In this document: piece by piece, positions 35,318 through 44,155 of the stretch
Numbering within the stretch: position 1 is the stretch's first letter
Layout: the number at the start of each line of letters is the position of its first letter
Source of the DNA: Afipia sp. P52-10
Lineage (GTDB): Bacteria; Pseudomonadota; Alphaproteobacteria; Rhizobiales; Xanthobacteraceae
DNA: 64,000 bases
Assembly: GCF_000516555.1 (NCBI RefSeq)
Contig: NZ_AZSJ01000003.1
Coordinates: forward strand, 381,959 to 445,958
Reading direction: 5' to 3'
Program-made: the position numbers and the translations under genes
Notes under the pieces: generated by a model
The model's input: only the letters and a program-made list of their open reading frames with translations
The model's database searches: none
What the model was told of the DNA's origin: nothing

Positions 35318-36535
35318 CTACCAGGTTGCGTCCAGAACCTCGCTCAGCAGCTCCCTCTCCTTGACGAACTCCTGCTTCGGGTCTGCATTGAAGTTCTTCA
35401 ACGATGCTTCGAGGATCTTCTCGGCGCTGGAGCGCGGGATGTCGAGCTGGGTCAGGTTTGACGGCATCCCCACCGAGGCAAACACCTTTTCGAGCTGGTC
35501 CGCGGCGCGGAACGGCGCATCCGCAACCGGATCACCGTCCTTCCAAACACCAAGTGCCTTGGCGATCGCGCACATTTCTTTCGGATCGCGCGGGCCGAGC
35601 CTGCGCATCACCACCGGCGTCATCGCGCAATGCGCAGCCCCCTGCGACACATGCTCGTGCAGATTGAACAGTGCGGCCGCATAGGCATAGACAACACGGC
35701 TGACCCAGTGGCGGACCGGCGCACCGCCGTCATCAACCTCGCGGTTCTGCAGGAAGGTTGCGACACAGAGATCGTTGCGGGCCGCGACATCGCGCGGGTC
35801 CTGCAACCGCGGCAGCGCGTTGCTGACGATATCGAACACTTGCCGCCGGTTGAAATCAGCAAGCGGGGTGGCGCGCGTGTAGCCCATGTTCATGATCGCA
35901 CGCCAATAGATCGCGCCGCCACTGGCACAGACCATCGACACCGGCGCGGTCAGGAGCGCATCGTTGTCCCAGAACAGCGCCACCGGCCGGGTCTTCGGAT
36001 CGAAGAACTCCATGCGGCGGCCGGCATCCGCCTTCACCGGCGAGCCAGCCCGGTTCTGCGCCGAGGAGCCAACCGTCACGATGTTGATGATCGGCAGCTT
36101 CGGCGCCATCAGCTTCGGGCTGATCGCCGGCATCCCCGGCGGATACTGGGTAATCAGCTTCTCGACCGGCTCCTTCTCGGCGAGCAGGATGGCCGTCACC
36201 CGCGCCCCCTGAATGACACTGCCGGCGCCGATGGCGATCAGAATATCGGCATTGACCTCGCGCGCCTTGTCGCGGGCTGCGACCACGTCCTCGTAGGGCG
36301 TATCCTTGCCGATCTCGTCGTACATGCCGGCGAACTGCTCGCCGAGCAGTTCGCGCACACGCGTTACGAGGTTCGTCTTACGCGAAACCGACCGGCCGCA
36401 AATGATGAACGCCCGCTTCGCCCGATGCCGCCCGACCTCCGCTGGCAAGTTCTCCAGCGCATCCTGGCCGCTGTAAACGCGGACCGGGTAGCTGACGAGG
36501 CGAAAGTCGTGGGAATGCGAGACGGTGGCGTTCAT
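35318..36535 (-). CDS. Divergent iron-containing alcohol dehydrogenase / maleylacetate reductase-like protein
   Basis: 405 residues of the iron-ADH superfamily fold, dinucleotide-binding then helical C-terminal domain. The usual nucleotide motif GGGSxxD is replaced by GAGSVIQGAR. The metal-ligand helix (typically DALTHAxE) reads SGGAIYWRAIM, losing the Asp and first His. The second ligand region is shortened to LHEHVSQGAAHCAM. The protein may be metal-free, use a different chemistry, or be non-catalytic. It sits inside the TTT cluster, 34 nt after a Bug receptor gene. Maleylacetate reductase is the closest functional guess but is not secure. Confidence 0.75.
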   Translation of the reverse strand: MNATVSHSHDFRLVSYPVRVYSGQDALENLPAEVGRHRAKRAFIICGRSVSRKTNLVTRVRELLGEQFAGMYDEIGKDTPYEDVVAARDKAREVNADILIAIGAGSVIQGARVTAILLAEKEPVEKLITQYPPGMPAISPKLMAPKLPIINIVTVGSSAQNRAGSPVKADAGRRMEFFDPKTRPVALFWDNDALLTAPVSMVCASGGAIYWRAIMNMGYTRATPLADFNRRQVFDIVSNALPRLQDPRDVAARNDLCVATFLQNREVDDGGAPVRHWVSRVVYAYAAALFNLHEHVSQGAAHCAMTPVVMRRLGPRDPKEMCAIAKALGVWKDGDPVADAPFRAADQLEKVFASVGMPSNLTQLDIPRSSAEKILEASLKNFNADPKQEFVKERELLSEVLDATW

Positions 36536-36569
36536 TGTTTGCTCTCGTTGGACCGCGCAATCCACGCGG

Positions 36570-37544
36570 TCATTCCAGTTTGATGTTGGCTGCCTTGATG
36601 AGCTCGGCGTTGTTCTTCATATCGTTGATCAGGAACTCCGTCATCTGCGCAATCGTCTGGCTGCGCGGCGCTGCGCTGACTTGACGGAGCTTGGTTTGCA
36701 TCTCTGGGGTGGCGGTGATCTCGGTGACCTTGGCGTGGAACTTTTCGACAATCTCCTTGGGCGTTCCCGCAGGCGCCCAGATCGCATACCAACTGGGCAG
36801 ATCCGAGTTCGGATAACCGCATTCGGTGAGGGTCGGAATCTCCGGCATCTCCGGCGAGCGGTCCTCGGAGTTGAAGCAGAGCTGGATCAGGCGCCCAGCC
36901 TTGGCGTGCGGCAGCGTATTGATCTCACACATCATCTGGATGTTGCCCGGCAGTAGATCGTTCAGCGCGTCAGCGGCGCCACGATACGGCACATGCAGGA
37001 TATCAACGCCGGCGCGGTACTTCAGCATCTCGATGCGCATGTGCTGGATGCTGCCGAGACCGGCCGAGCCGTAGGCGAGCTTGCCGGGATTCTTCTTCGC
37101 GTAAGCCACCGTCTCCTGCAACGTCTTCGGTCCGACCGACGGATGCAGCGTGAAGCCGGCGACGCTGTCGCCGATGCGCGCGACCGGCATGAAGCTCTTC
37201 TGGGTATCATAGGGCGTCTGCCGCAGCAGCGGCAGAATGCTGAGCGCCGCCGATGGCGTCATCAGGAAGGTGTAGCCGTCGGGCGCCGATTTCGCCGCCG
37301 CTTCGCAACCGATCATACCGGCGGCACCGCCGCGGTTCTCGATCACGAACGACTGACCGAAAGCCTGGCTGAGCGCATCCGCCCACGGACGGCCGATGAT
37401 GTCGCTGGCCCCTCCCGGCGCATAGGGAATGATCAGCTTCACCGGCCGGTTCGGCCACGATGCGGCTTGCGCAGATGCCTTACGGCTGACGGTGGCGCCC
37501 GCGAGGGCTCCTGCCGAAAAGGTCAGAAAATCACGACGGCGCAT
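36570..37544 (-). CDS. Bug-type substrate-binding protein, first receptor after tctA
   Basis: 324 residues with a Tat-like signal (MRRRDFLTFSAGALAG) and loops PYAPGGASDIIGRPWAD. The ribosome-binding site GGAGG is clear. It is the receptor closest to tctA and so the most likely cognate partner of the TctA-TctB pair. A hairpin (37585-37604) and a gap of about 300 nt separate it from tctA, a common means of making more receptor than permease. It shares the GYPNSDxPSW segment with the receptor at 34060. Confidence 0.92.
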   Translation of the reverse strand: MRRRDFLTFSAGALAGATVSRKASAQAASWPNRPVKLIIPYAPGGASDIIGRPWADALSQAFGQSFVIENRGGAAGMIGCEAAAKSAPDGYTFLMTPSAALSILPLLRQTPYDTQKSFMPVARIGDSVAGFTLHPSVGPKTLQETVAYAKKNPGKLAYGSAGLGSIQHMRIEMLKYRAGVDILHVPYRGAADALNDLLPGNIQMMCEINTLPHAKAGRLIQLCFNSEDRSPEMPEIPTLTECGYPNSDLPSWYAIWAPAGTPKEIVEKFHAKVTEITATPEMQTKLRQVSAAPRSQTIAQMTEFLINDMKNNAELIKAANIKLE

Positions 37545-37851
37545 TCTTGTTGTCCTCCTTGGGAGATGCGTATCCTGGTTTTAAGGTGCGGAGCAAACCG
37601 CACCGTCATTTCATGACTTCATTCATCGATCAGTCGCGTCACGAACCGGACAGCGCCTTGACCTGCGCGCAATCTGGGCCCGCCTGCGACCTCGGCAGCA
37701 CTGCAAATGATGGCGCGCCGGGAATGTCGCAACTGATAGTGCAAAAAGTTGCAAGTCCCTGGCAAGCGCCCGTTCGATGCCACGAGTGACCGAGCACGAC
37801 CATCTGCTCCGGTCCGGAAAGCCTGCACCTGCCGGGCCGGAACGCGCAGGC
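37545..37851. other. 307-nt gap between tctA and the first Bug receptor
   Basis: No credible gene. It holds a stem-loop GGTGCGG/CCGCACC with a 6-nt loop (37585-37604) close to the receptor start, and the receptor ribosome-binding site GGAGG. The stem-loop lacks a U-run on either strand, so it looks like an RNA processing or stability element. I see no promoter that I would call. Confidence 0.5.
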
Positions 37852-39360
37852 CTATTCCTGAAACGCCTCCTCGCGCTTCTTGCGCACGTTGGGCGCGATC
37901 ACGATCAAGAGCAGGATCGCCGCCATGATCAGGAACGTGAGCGACAACGGACGGTCGACGAAGACCATCGGGTCGCCGCGCGACAGCAACATCGCCCGCC
38001 GCATGTAGACTTCCATCAGCGGCCCGAGGATGAAGCCGAGCAGCAGCGGCGCCGGCTCACATTCGAGCTTCATGAACAGATAGCCGAAGAAGCCGAAGAA
38101 GGCGATCAGCAGCACCTCTTCCGCAGCATTGTTGAGGCTATAGGTGCCGATGCAGCAGAAGAACAGAATTGCGATCGCCAACAGGCGGTACGGCACGAGC
38201 AGCATGCGAACCCAGATGCTGATCAACGGCAGGTTGAGGACAATCAACATCAGGTTGCCGAGCCACATCGACACGATCAGGCCCCAGACGAGGCCCGGCC
38301 GCTGCTCCATCACCTGCGGCCCCGGGATGATGCCGTGGATCATCATGCCGCCGATCATCAGCGCCATCACCGGGTTGGAGGGAATGCCGAGCGTCAGCAT
38401 CGGGATGAACGAGGTCTGCGCTGCGGCGTTGTTGGCGCTTTCGGGCGCCGCCACACCTTCGATCGCTCCCTTGCCGAACCGCTCCGGCGTGCGCGAGAGC
38501 TTCTTCTCCAGCGTATAGGCCGAGAACGACGACAGCACCGCGCCGCCGCCCGGCAACAGGCCGAGGAAGCTGCCGAGGATCGTACCACGCAGGATCGGGC
38601 CCGCCGAACGCTTGAGATCCTCACGCGTCGGCATGAGGCCGGAGACCTTGGCGCTGACGAGATCGCGCCGCTCGGTGTTGGTCAGATTGTGCATGATCTC
38701 GGCGATGCCGAACACACCCATCGCCAGCGGCACGAAACCGATGCCGTCGAACAGCGACGATATCTCGAAGGTGAACCGTGTGTTGCCGGTGTTGACGTCG
38801 GTGCCGACAAGCCCGAGCAGCATGCCGAGGAAGATCATGCCCACGGCTTTGATCACTGACCCGCGGGCCAGCACGATGGCGAACACGAGGCCGAGAACCA
38901 TCAGCGAGAAATAATCGGCGGCCGCGAACTGCTGCGCGACCTTGGTCAGCGGCGGCGCCGCAAGAGCGATGACGATCGTCGCCACGCAGCCGGCGAAGAA
39001 CGAACCGATCGCAGCGATCGCGAGCGCAGGCCCCGCCCGTCCTTGCCGCGCCATCTGGTAGCCGTCGATGCAGGTGACCACCGAACTCGACTCGCCGGGA
39101 AGGTTGACGAGCACCGCGGTCGTCGATCCGCCGTATTGAGCGCCGTAGTAAATGCCCGCGAGCATGATCAGCGCGCCTTCCGGCGTCAGGTGATAGGTCA
39201 CCGGCAACAGCAGTGCGAGGGTCGCGACCGGACCAACGCCGGGGAGGACGCCGATCGCGGTGCCGATCATCGCACCACACAGACACCAGAAGAGATTCTT
39301 GAGCGAAACCGCGACGGAGATGCCGAGCGCGAGATTGCTGAACAGACCGCTCACATCCAT
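37852..39360 (-). CDS. TctA family large permease subunit of a tripartite tricarboxylate transporter
   Basis: 502 residues with about 11-12 transmembrane helices and the TctA signatures GVLPGVGPVATLALLLPVTY near the N-terminus and a second, inverted-topology Gly/Pro loop (FLGLLPGGGAVLSSFSAYT). It imports carboxylates delivered by a Bug receptor, driven by an ion gradient. It overlaps the tctB stop by 10 nt, so translation is coupled. It is the only TctA in the window, although six Bug receptors are present. Confidence 0.95.
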   Translation of the reverse strand: MDVSGLFSNLALGISVAVSLKNLFWCLCGAMIGTAIGVLPGVGPVATLALLLPVTYHLTPEGALIMLAGIYYGAQYGGSTTAVLVNLPGESSSVVTCIDGYQMARQGRAGPALAIAAIGSFFAGCVATIVIALAAPPLTKVAQQFAAADYFSLMVLGLVFAIVLARGSVIKAVGMIFLGMLLGLVGTDVNTGNTRFTFEISSLFDGIGFVPLAMGVFGIAEIMHNLTNTERRDLVSAKVSGLMPTREDLKRSAGPILRGTILGSFLGLLPGGGAVLSSFSAYTLEKKLSRTPERFGKGAIEGVAAPESANNAAAQTSFIPMLTLGIPSNPVMALMIGGMMIHGIIPGPQVMEQRPGLVWGLIVSMWLGNLMLIVLNLPLISIWVRMLLVPYRLLAIAILFFCCIGTYSLNNAAEEVLLIAFFGFFGYLFMKLECEPAPLLLGFILGPLMEVYMRRAMLLSRGDPMVFVDRPLSLTFLIMAAILLLIVIAPNVRKKREEAFQE

Positions 39361-39797
39361 GGCAGCACCTTGATCGGCATACCGAGGCCATAGATGAAGA
39401 GACCGACGCCGATCGCCAGCATCAGCACCATGAACAGCGCAAACTCACCCCAGCGGGTGTCCGGCGTGCCGAGCGCAGCAAGTGTCATCGATACGATCAT
39501 CGCCACGACGAGGCCTGCGGGATCGACAAGCAGCGCGAAGGCGATGGTCGCGAGCGTGATCATGATCAGCGGCCGCCACGCCCAGGCATCGAGCTTCGGC
39601 CCTTCGGCAAGAAGCGCCTGAATGCAGAGCAGCACGCCGCTCCCCATCAAGCACCAGGCAAGGATGCGCGGCAGTACGCCGGTCCCCGGTCGCTGCGGAA
39701 TGCCCATGTTGTAACTTGCGCCGATGTAGTAGGCGCCGATGCCGATCGCGAGAAACATCAGCCCCGCGGCAAAGTCCTTGGAACTCTTAACATGCAT
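39351..39797 (-). CDS. TctB family small membrane subunit of a tripartite tricarboxylate transporter
   Basis: 148 residues with four predicted transmembrane helices, the usual TctB length and topology (GLMFLAIGIGAYYIGASYN; PGTGVLPRILAWCLMGSGVLLC). The ATG at 39797 (MHVKSSKDF) is preferred; the open frame extends 45 codons upstream into non-conserved sequence. First gene of the tctB-tctA unit. Two tandem palindromes lie 173-210 nt upstream. Confidence 0.92.
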   Translation of the reverse strand: MHVKSSKDFAAGLMFLAIGIGAYYIGASYNMGIPQRPGTGVLPRILAWCLMGSGVLLCIQALLAEGPKLDAWAWRPLIMITLATIAFALLVDPAGLVVAMIVSMTLAALGTPDTRWGEFALFMVLMLAIGVGLFIYGLGMPIKVLPWM

Positions 39798-39969
39798 GCC
39801 TGGCAGCTCCTCCCCGAGCGCGAACCGCTTCTTGATTGTCGACCATACCGCTTCCACGGCGCTGTGCTGGGTGTTTCCCTCTCGCGATCCCGTTGTCCCC
39901 GATCCGCGTGCACGCTCAATCCGTACAATCAACGCGGAAGCGACGCAACAGCAGCGACGCGTTCACGCG

Positions 39970-40006
39970 TTGATCAAACATCAATCAGGCTTTGACGAAA
40001 CGTCAA
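39970..40006. promoter_or_regulatory. Two tandem operator-like palindromes upstream of tctB
   Basis: TTGATCAAACATCAA (39970-39984) and TTGACGAAACGTCAA (39992-40006) are 15-bp inverted repeats whose centres lie exactly 22 bp (two helical turns) apart on the same DNA face. Each sits in a 21-nt direct repeat ending AATCAGGC. They lie between the GST stop and tctB. The 15-bp length rules out a standard 14-bp FNR/FixK box. They look like cooperative sites for a dimeric regulator that is not encoded nearby. Confidence 0.6.
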
Positions 40007-40618
40007 TCAGGCGGCTGCAGAGGGGCGCGCCTTCACGCGCGCGAACCACGCAGCGATCGCCTGATTGGCCGGATCGAGCGGCTGCCCGACATTGTTGAAG
40101 AAGTTCAACATACAGAACAGCAGAATGTCCGCGAGCGTGAAACGCTTGCCGCAGACGAACTCCTTGCCTTCCATCTGGCCGTTCAGCCAGGCAATGCGGT
40201 TCGCGGAAATCTTCTTCAGCCCTGGCGCGGCTTCCGGCACCGTCACGATGCGCGGCTCGAATAGCTTCAGTCCTTCGGCGAAGCGGAAACCGTTCACACC
40301 GGGCTCGCAGATGTTGAGGTCGATGCGCCGCGTCCACATGCGGCATTCGCCGCGCTCCTCGGCCGTCGTTCCGATCAATGGCGGTGACGGATGCTTCTCT
40401 TCAAGATATTCGCAGATCGGAATGATTTCCGATAGATATGTGCCGTCGTCGAGACCGAGCGTCGGCATCTGCCCGTGCGGGTTGCGCGACAGGTGCGGCT
40501 CCTTGCGATTGTCGCCGGTCCTGAGATCGACTGTTTCCTTCGGGATCGACAGACCCTTCTCGGCAATGAACATCCGCACGACATGCGGATTTGGCCCCAC
40601 AGAATCATACAACTTCAT
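40007..40618 (-). CDS. Glutathione S-transferase family protein
   Basis: 203 residues: an N-terminal thioredoxin-fold domain (MKLYDSVGPNPHVVRMFIAEKG, cis-Pro in NPHGQMPTL, DDGTYLSEIIPICEYLEE) and an all-helical C-terminal domain. The start at 40618 is set by a strong GGAGG. It may conjugate glutathione to electrophiles or isomerise a ring-cleavage product. It is the first gene on this strand before tctB, from which it is separated by the tandem palindromes. Confidence 0.87.
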   Translation of the reverse strand: MKLYDSVGPNPHVVRMFIAEKGLSIPKETVDLRTGDNRKEPHLSRNPHGQMPTLGLDDGTYLSEIIPICEYLEEKHPSPPLIGTTAEERGECRMWTRRIDLNICEPGVNGFRFAEGLKLFEPRIVTVPEAAPGLKKISANRIAWLNGQMEGKEFVCGKRFTLADILLFCMLNFFNNVGQPLDPANQAIAAWFARVKARPSAAA

Positions 40619-40902
40619 CTCTCGTTCCTCCTTACGGCACGCCAGGCGCCGACCGAGCCAGCTTTCACGCGGCTTCATCATGCAAGGTTACGCGAACTCC
40701 GCCGCCGGATGAAAGGCGGTATCTACTGCATCCGGCCCGGCGCAACGAAGTTACCCCGGATGCTCTCGAATTGCCTCAACCGGTGGCCGAGGCCACAAAA
40801 ATCTGCTGAAACATCCGCAGGCTATACGTTGCCAACGTGTCTTTCCGACCTGCCGGTGGTCGGAGCCCACAGAGAGATGACAGCCACAACGACAGCAGGC
40901 TT

Positions 40903-42477
40903 ATGGAAATCTTCGAGTGGATCATCATCCTGCTGCTCGGCGCCGCCCTTCTCGCGGCGCTGGCCCGGCGGTTGGGAGCGCCCTACCCGACCTTTCTTGC
41001 GTTGGGCGGCATTCTGATCGCCTTCGTGCCAAACAGCCCGCAATGGACGCTCGATCCGCATCTTGCGCTGACGCTCTTCGTCGCGCCGATCCTGGTCGAT
41101 GCTGCCTACGATACATCGTTGCGGGATCTGCGTGACAACTGGGGACCGGTAACCGGGCTCGTCCTTGCCGCCGTCGGCACCACCACGCTGGCCGTCACGT
41201 TGACCGCACGCGCACTGGTGCCGGACATGCCATGGGCGGTGGCAATCGCGCTCGGCGCGATCGTATCCCCGCCGGATGCAGCGGCAGCAACCACAGTAAT
41301 GCGGCAGGTGAAGCTACCGCACCGGCTCTTGAAAATTCTTGAGGGCGAAAGCCTGCTCAACGACGCCAGCGCGCTGTTGATCTACCGGCTCGCGATCATG
41401 GCGGCGGTCGGTGGCAGTCTTTCATTCACGAGCTTCGCTCCGGTGCTGTTGCTGACGGTCGTCGGCAGCCTCGCGGCAGGCGTCATCCTCGCGCTGGTGA
41501 CGCAACCTCTGATGGGTCGGATTCGCGACGTTCCAACTGCGCTGATCCTGCAGTTCGCCCTCACGTTTGGCATCTGGATCGCCGCCGAGCGCGCGAACCT
41601 CTCCGGCATTCTCACGATCGTCGCGTACGCGATGATGGTGGCGCGGCGCGGCAGCATGCGGATGCCGGCGCGGATGCGCGTTCCGGTGTTCGCCGTGTGG
41701 GAAACGGCGGTGTTCATTCTCAATGCCTTCGCCTTCGTGCTGATCGGCATGCAGCTCAGACCAATCTGGGTGCGCCTCGAGACAGCGGGAACCAGTTTCA
41801 GCTATGTGATGACTGCGCTCACGGTGCTGGCCGTGACGATCGTTGCGCGCTTCGTCTGGGTGATGAGTTACAACAAGATCTCCCGCATGCGGATCGAGCG
41901 TTATGGCTTTCACCCGCCGCGGCCAATGACGCGGCCGACCGTCGGCAGCGGCATCGTCATCTCCTGGGCTGGCATGCGTGGGATCGTCACGCTCGCCGCC
42001 GCCTTCGCGATCCCCGAGACGTTGCGCGACGGCTCGCCCTTTCCCTATCGCGATCTCATCCTGCTGACGGCGTTTACTGTCGTGTTCGGCACGCTGGTCG
42101 TTCAAGGCCTCACGCTGAGGCCGCTGATCCGCAAGATCGGCCTGACCGACGATGATCCGGTCGGACGCGAACTCAGAAATGCCCGCGTCCACGTTTATCG
42201 CGCGGCGATCGACTCCATCAAGCACGACGATACGCTGCACGGGCACATCCTGCGCAAGGAGTATGACGCCGCCATCACCCTGAACGAAAGCGGCGAACAG
42301 AACGGCACCACCGCGGAACTGCCGGGCGGCCCCTTACGGCGGCAGGCAATCGCGGCGGCACGCCAGCGCGCCTTCAAACTCCGCAGTGACGATGTGATCG
42401 GCGACGACGCCTACAATCTGCTGGTCGAAGAACTCGATTGGGCAGAACTCAATGCCGGCGCGGCGCGCGAAGGATAG
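40903..42477 (+). CDS. Na+/H+ antiporter of the CPA1 (NhaP/NHE) family
   Basis: 524 residues: about 12 transmembrane helices and a cytoplasmic tail of roughly 115 residues. The CPA1 core shows ALGAIVSPPDAAAATTVM and the ESLLNDASALLIYRLA helix with the ND pair, plus SWAGMRGIVTLAAAF in the last helices. It exports Na+ or K+ in exchange for protons in pH and salt homeostasis. The start at 40903 (MEIFEW) begins the first hydrophobic helix. It is divergent from the GST. Confidence 0.92.
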   Translation: MEIFEWIIILLLGAALLAALARRLGAPYPTFLALGGILIAFVPNSPQWTLDPHLALTLFVAPILVDAAYDTSLRDLRDNWGPVTGLVLAAVGTTTLAVTLTARALVPDMPWAVAIALGAIVSPPDAAAATTVMRQVKLPHRLLKILEGESLLNDASALLIYRLAIMAAVGGSLSFTSFAPVLLLTVVGSLAAGVILALVTQPLMGRIRDVPTALILQFALTFGIWIAAERANLSGILTIVAYAMMVARRGSMRMPARMRVPVFAVWETAVFILNAFAFVLIGMQLRPIWVRLETAGTSFSYVMTALTVLAVTIVARFVWVMSYNKISRMRIERYGFHPPRPMTRPTVGSGIVISWAGMRGIVTLAAAFAIPETLRDGSPFPYRDLILLTAFTVVFGTLVVQGLTLRPLIRKIGLTDDDPVGRELRNARVHVYRAAIDSIKHDDTLHGHILRKEYDAAITLNESGEQNGTTAELPGGPLRRQAIAAARQRAFKLRSDDVIGDDAYNLLVEELDWAELNAGAAREG

Positions 42478-42564
42478 AACAGGCTCCGACGAGGTCGCAT
42501 TCACGCTCAGGGCGTGTGGCACGTCACCTGCGCCACGTCCGATGCGACGGCGCGAGATCAGACT

Positions 42565-43260
42565 CTAGACGAGCACCAGATCGAGCACCGCCGCATAGTG
42601 ACAGGAAGCCGCGAGCAGCACGAAACCATGCCAGATCGCATTCTGGAAGCGCAGCCGCTCCCAGACATGAAAGATCACGCCGGCCGTATAGAGCAGACCA
42701 CCCGCCGCGAGCAGCCAGAGCGTCAAGTTCGGCAAGGTCTGAACAATGGCATCATAGGCCACCACGCCGCTCCAACCCATCGCCAGATAGAGGCCGATCG
42801 ACAGCCGGTCGAACCGACCCGGAAAGAACAGCTTCAGTACCACGCCGATGACAGCCACCGACCAGACGCCGACCATCAGCGCGACCGAAATGGTGCTGAC
42901 CGGCATCTGCGCCAGAAACGGCGTATAGGTTGCGGCGATCAGGATGTAGATCGCCGAGTGATCGAAGCGACGCAGAATCCATTTCCAGCGCGAGATCGGA
43001 AACAGATTGTAGGTCGCCGAAAAGCCGAGCATGGCGATCAGGCCAACGGCATAGATCGAGACTGCGACGATGTCGGCCGGCCCGGCGAAATAGCAGGCGA
43101 CTGCGACGAGGACGACCGCAGCGATGAGGCCTAGTCCGACACCGATCGCGTGGACCACCCCGTCCGCAAGGATCTCTGTTCGGTCGTAATTCCAACGAAC
43201 CCCGGGCGGCGCACCGTGCAGGGTTCGCGAAGCGAGCTCTTTCAACTGGAAGATCGTCAT
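42565..43260 (-). CDS. Hemolysin III family (PAQR/HlyIII) membrane protein
   Basis: 231 residues with seven hydrophobic helices and the family motifs DGVVHAIGVGLGLIA, FSATYNLF, RRFDHSAIYILIAATYTPF and the C-terminal IWHGFVLLAASCHYAAVL. The conserved Ser, His and Asp residues suggest a zinc-dependent hydrolase-type site, as in PAQR proteins. Its role in bacteria is poorly known, and it need not be a haemolysin. It converges on the antiporter gene. Confidence 0.88.
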   Translation of the reverse strand: MTIFQLKELASRTLHGAPPGVRWNYDRTEILADGVVHAIGVGLGLIAAVVLVAVACYFAGPADIVAVSIYAVGLIAMLGFSATYNLFPISRWKWILRRFDHSAIYILIAATYTPFLAQMPVSTISVALMVGVWSVAVIGVVLKLFFPGRFDRLSIGLYLAMGWSGVVAYDAIVQTLPNLTLWLLAAGGLLYTAGVIFHVWERLRFQNAIWHGFVLLAASCHYAAVLDLVLV

Positions 43261-43393
43261 GGGAGGAAACGTGGCCGGACTTCTCTTAACAAACTGTCAG
43301 CGGTACCTCCCCAATTGCGAGGAGGAAGACACCTCACCTGGCAAAACCGTATGATGATTTGATGTCAGAACGACGTTGAATCCAGGCTGCCGA

Positions 43394-44038
43394 TCACTGT
43401 TCGGTCATCCATTGCGCGATTGTGATCACCTGGGGCGGCTGCGCATAGCCGACGGTCCACATATCGACCGCCCACTCGCTGCCGGCTGCCTTCTCTTTAA
43501 TCACCGGCGTATTGTGCGGTGTCTGCAGAACGAGCACGTTGCCTCTGTAACGCGGATCACTCACCGTATGATGCCGCAGGTATCCCCAATCCTGCAGCAG
43601 CACCAGCAATCCGGTAATGTTGCGGGTGGTGTCCCAGCAATCGTAGTTGCTCTTGTCAGCGTTATAACGGAAGTCCGCCCGCGCGATACGCTTGGTCGTG
43701 CCGATGATCGGGCCAAGCCGCTTGTCGAACCAGACCACGGCCTTCTGAATTGCCGCCCGCTCCGCGGCGGGACCGGCCTTGCCGGCGGCAAGGATCGCGG
43801 CCAGCGTCTTCTTGTCCGCGGCGGTAAAGTCGAACAGTTCGCGGCGACGGCAGACGAAACCGTAGCACACCGTCATCGAATTACCGTTCGGCGGGTAGAC
43901 CGACACGCTTTCGTAAAGCTTGGCCACTTCAGGCCGCAAGTCGATCGCCGCAACCGGAGTGCTGAGCGCCGCCAGGACAAACACTCCCGCAACGAGCAAC
44001 GCGCGAGAGCGAACACCAGAAGTCCATCGATCCATCAT
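43394..44038 (-). CDS. Conserved hypothetical exported protein
   Basis: 214 residues with a signal peptide (hydrophobic about 12-28, cleavage near PVAAID). The mature part is compact, with three cysteines (in VCYGFVCRRR and YDCWDTTRN) and aromatic-rich segments. I recognise no family. Two adjacent ATG codons (44038 and 44035) serve as start. It lies alone between the hemolysin III and MFS genes; a periplasmic location is likely. Confidence 0.65.
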   Translation of the reverse strand: MMDRWTSGVRSRALLVAGVFVLAALSTPVAAIDLRPEVAKLYESVSVYPPNGNSMTVCYGFVCRRRELFDFTAADKKTLAAILAAGKAGPAAERAAIQKAVVWFDKRLGPIIGTTKRIARADFRYNADKSNYDCWDTTRNITGLLVLLQDWGYLRHHTVSDPRYRGNVLVLQTPHNTPVIKEKAAGSEWAVDMWTVGYAQPPQVITIAQWMTEQ

Positions 44039-44155
44039 CCGGCAACGCTAACCGATCCGTCTCGGGGCTGCCAAGGGGCTGCCGGTGGTGACGGGATAAA
44101 TTCGCCACCCCGGCATATGTTACGGTGCGTGTGATGAAAAGGAGGGCTGTCTCCC

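Noticed and set aside
39970-40006. FNR/FixK boxes for oxygen control of the TTT genes
   Set aside because: The palindromes resemble TTGAT...ATCAA but are 15 bp, not 14, so the half-sites are out of register for FNR/FixK.
42518-42532. TGGCACG-N4-CTGC, a good sigma-54 match on the plus strand
   Set aside because: It sits between convergent genes and would only read into the antisense of hemolysin III; a match like this is expected by chance in GC-rich DNA.
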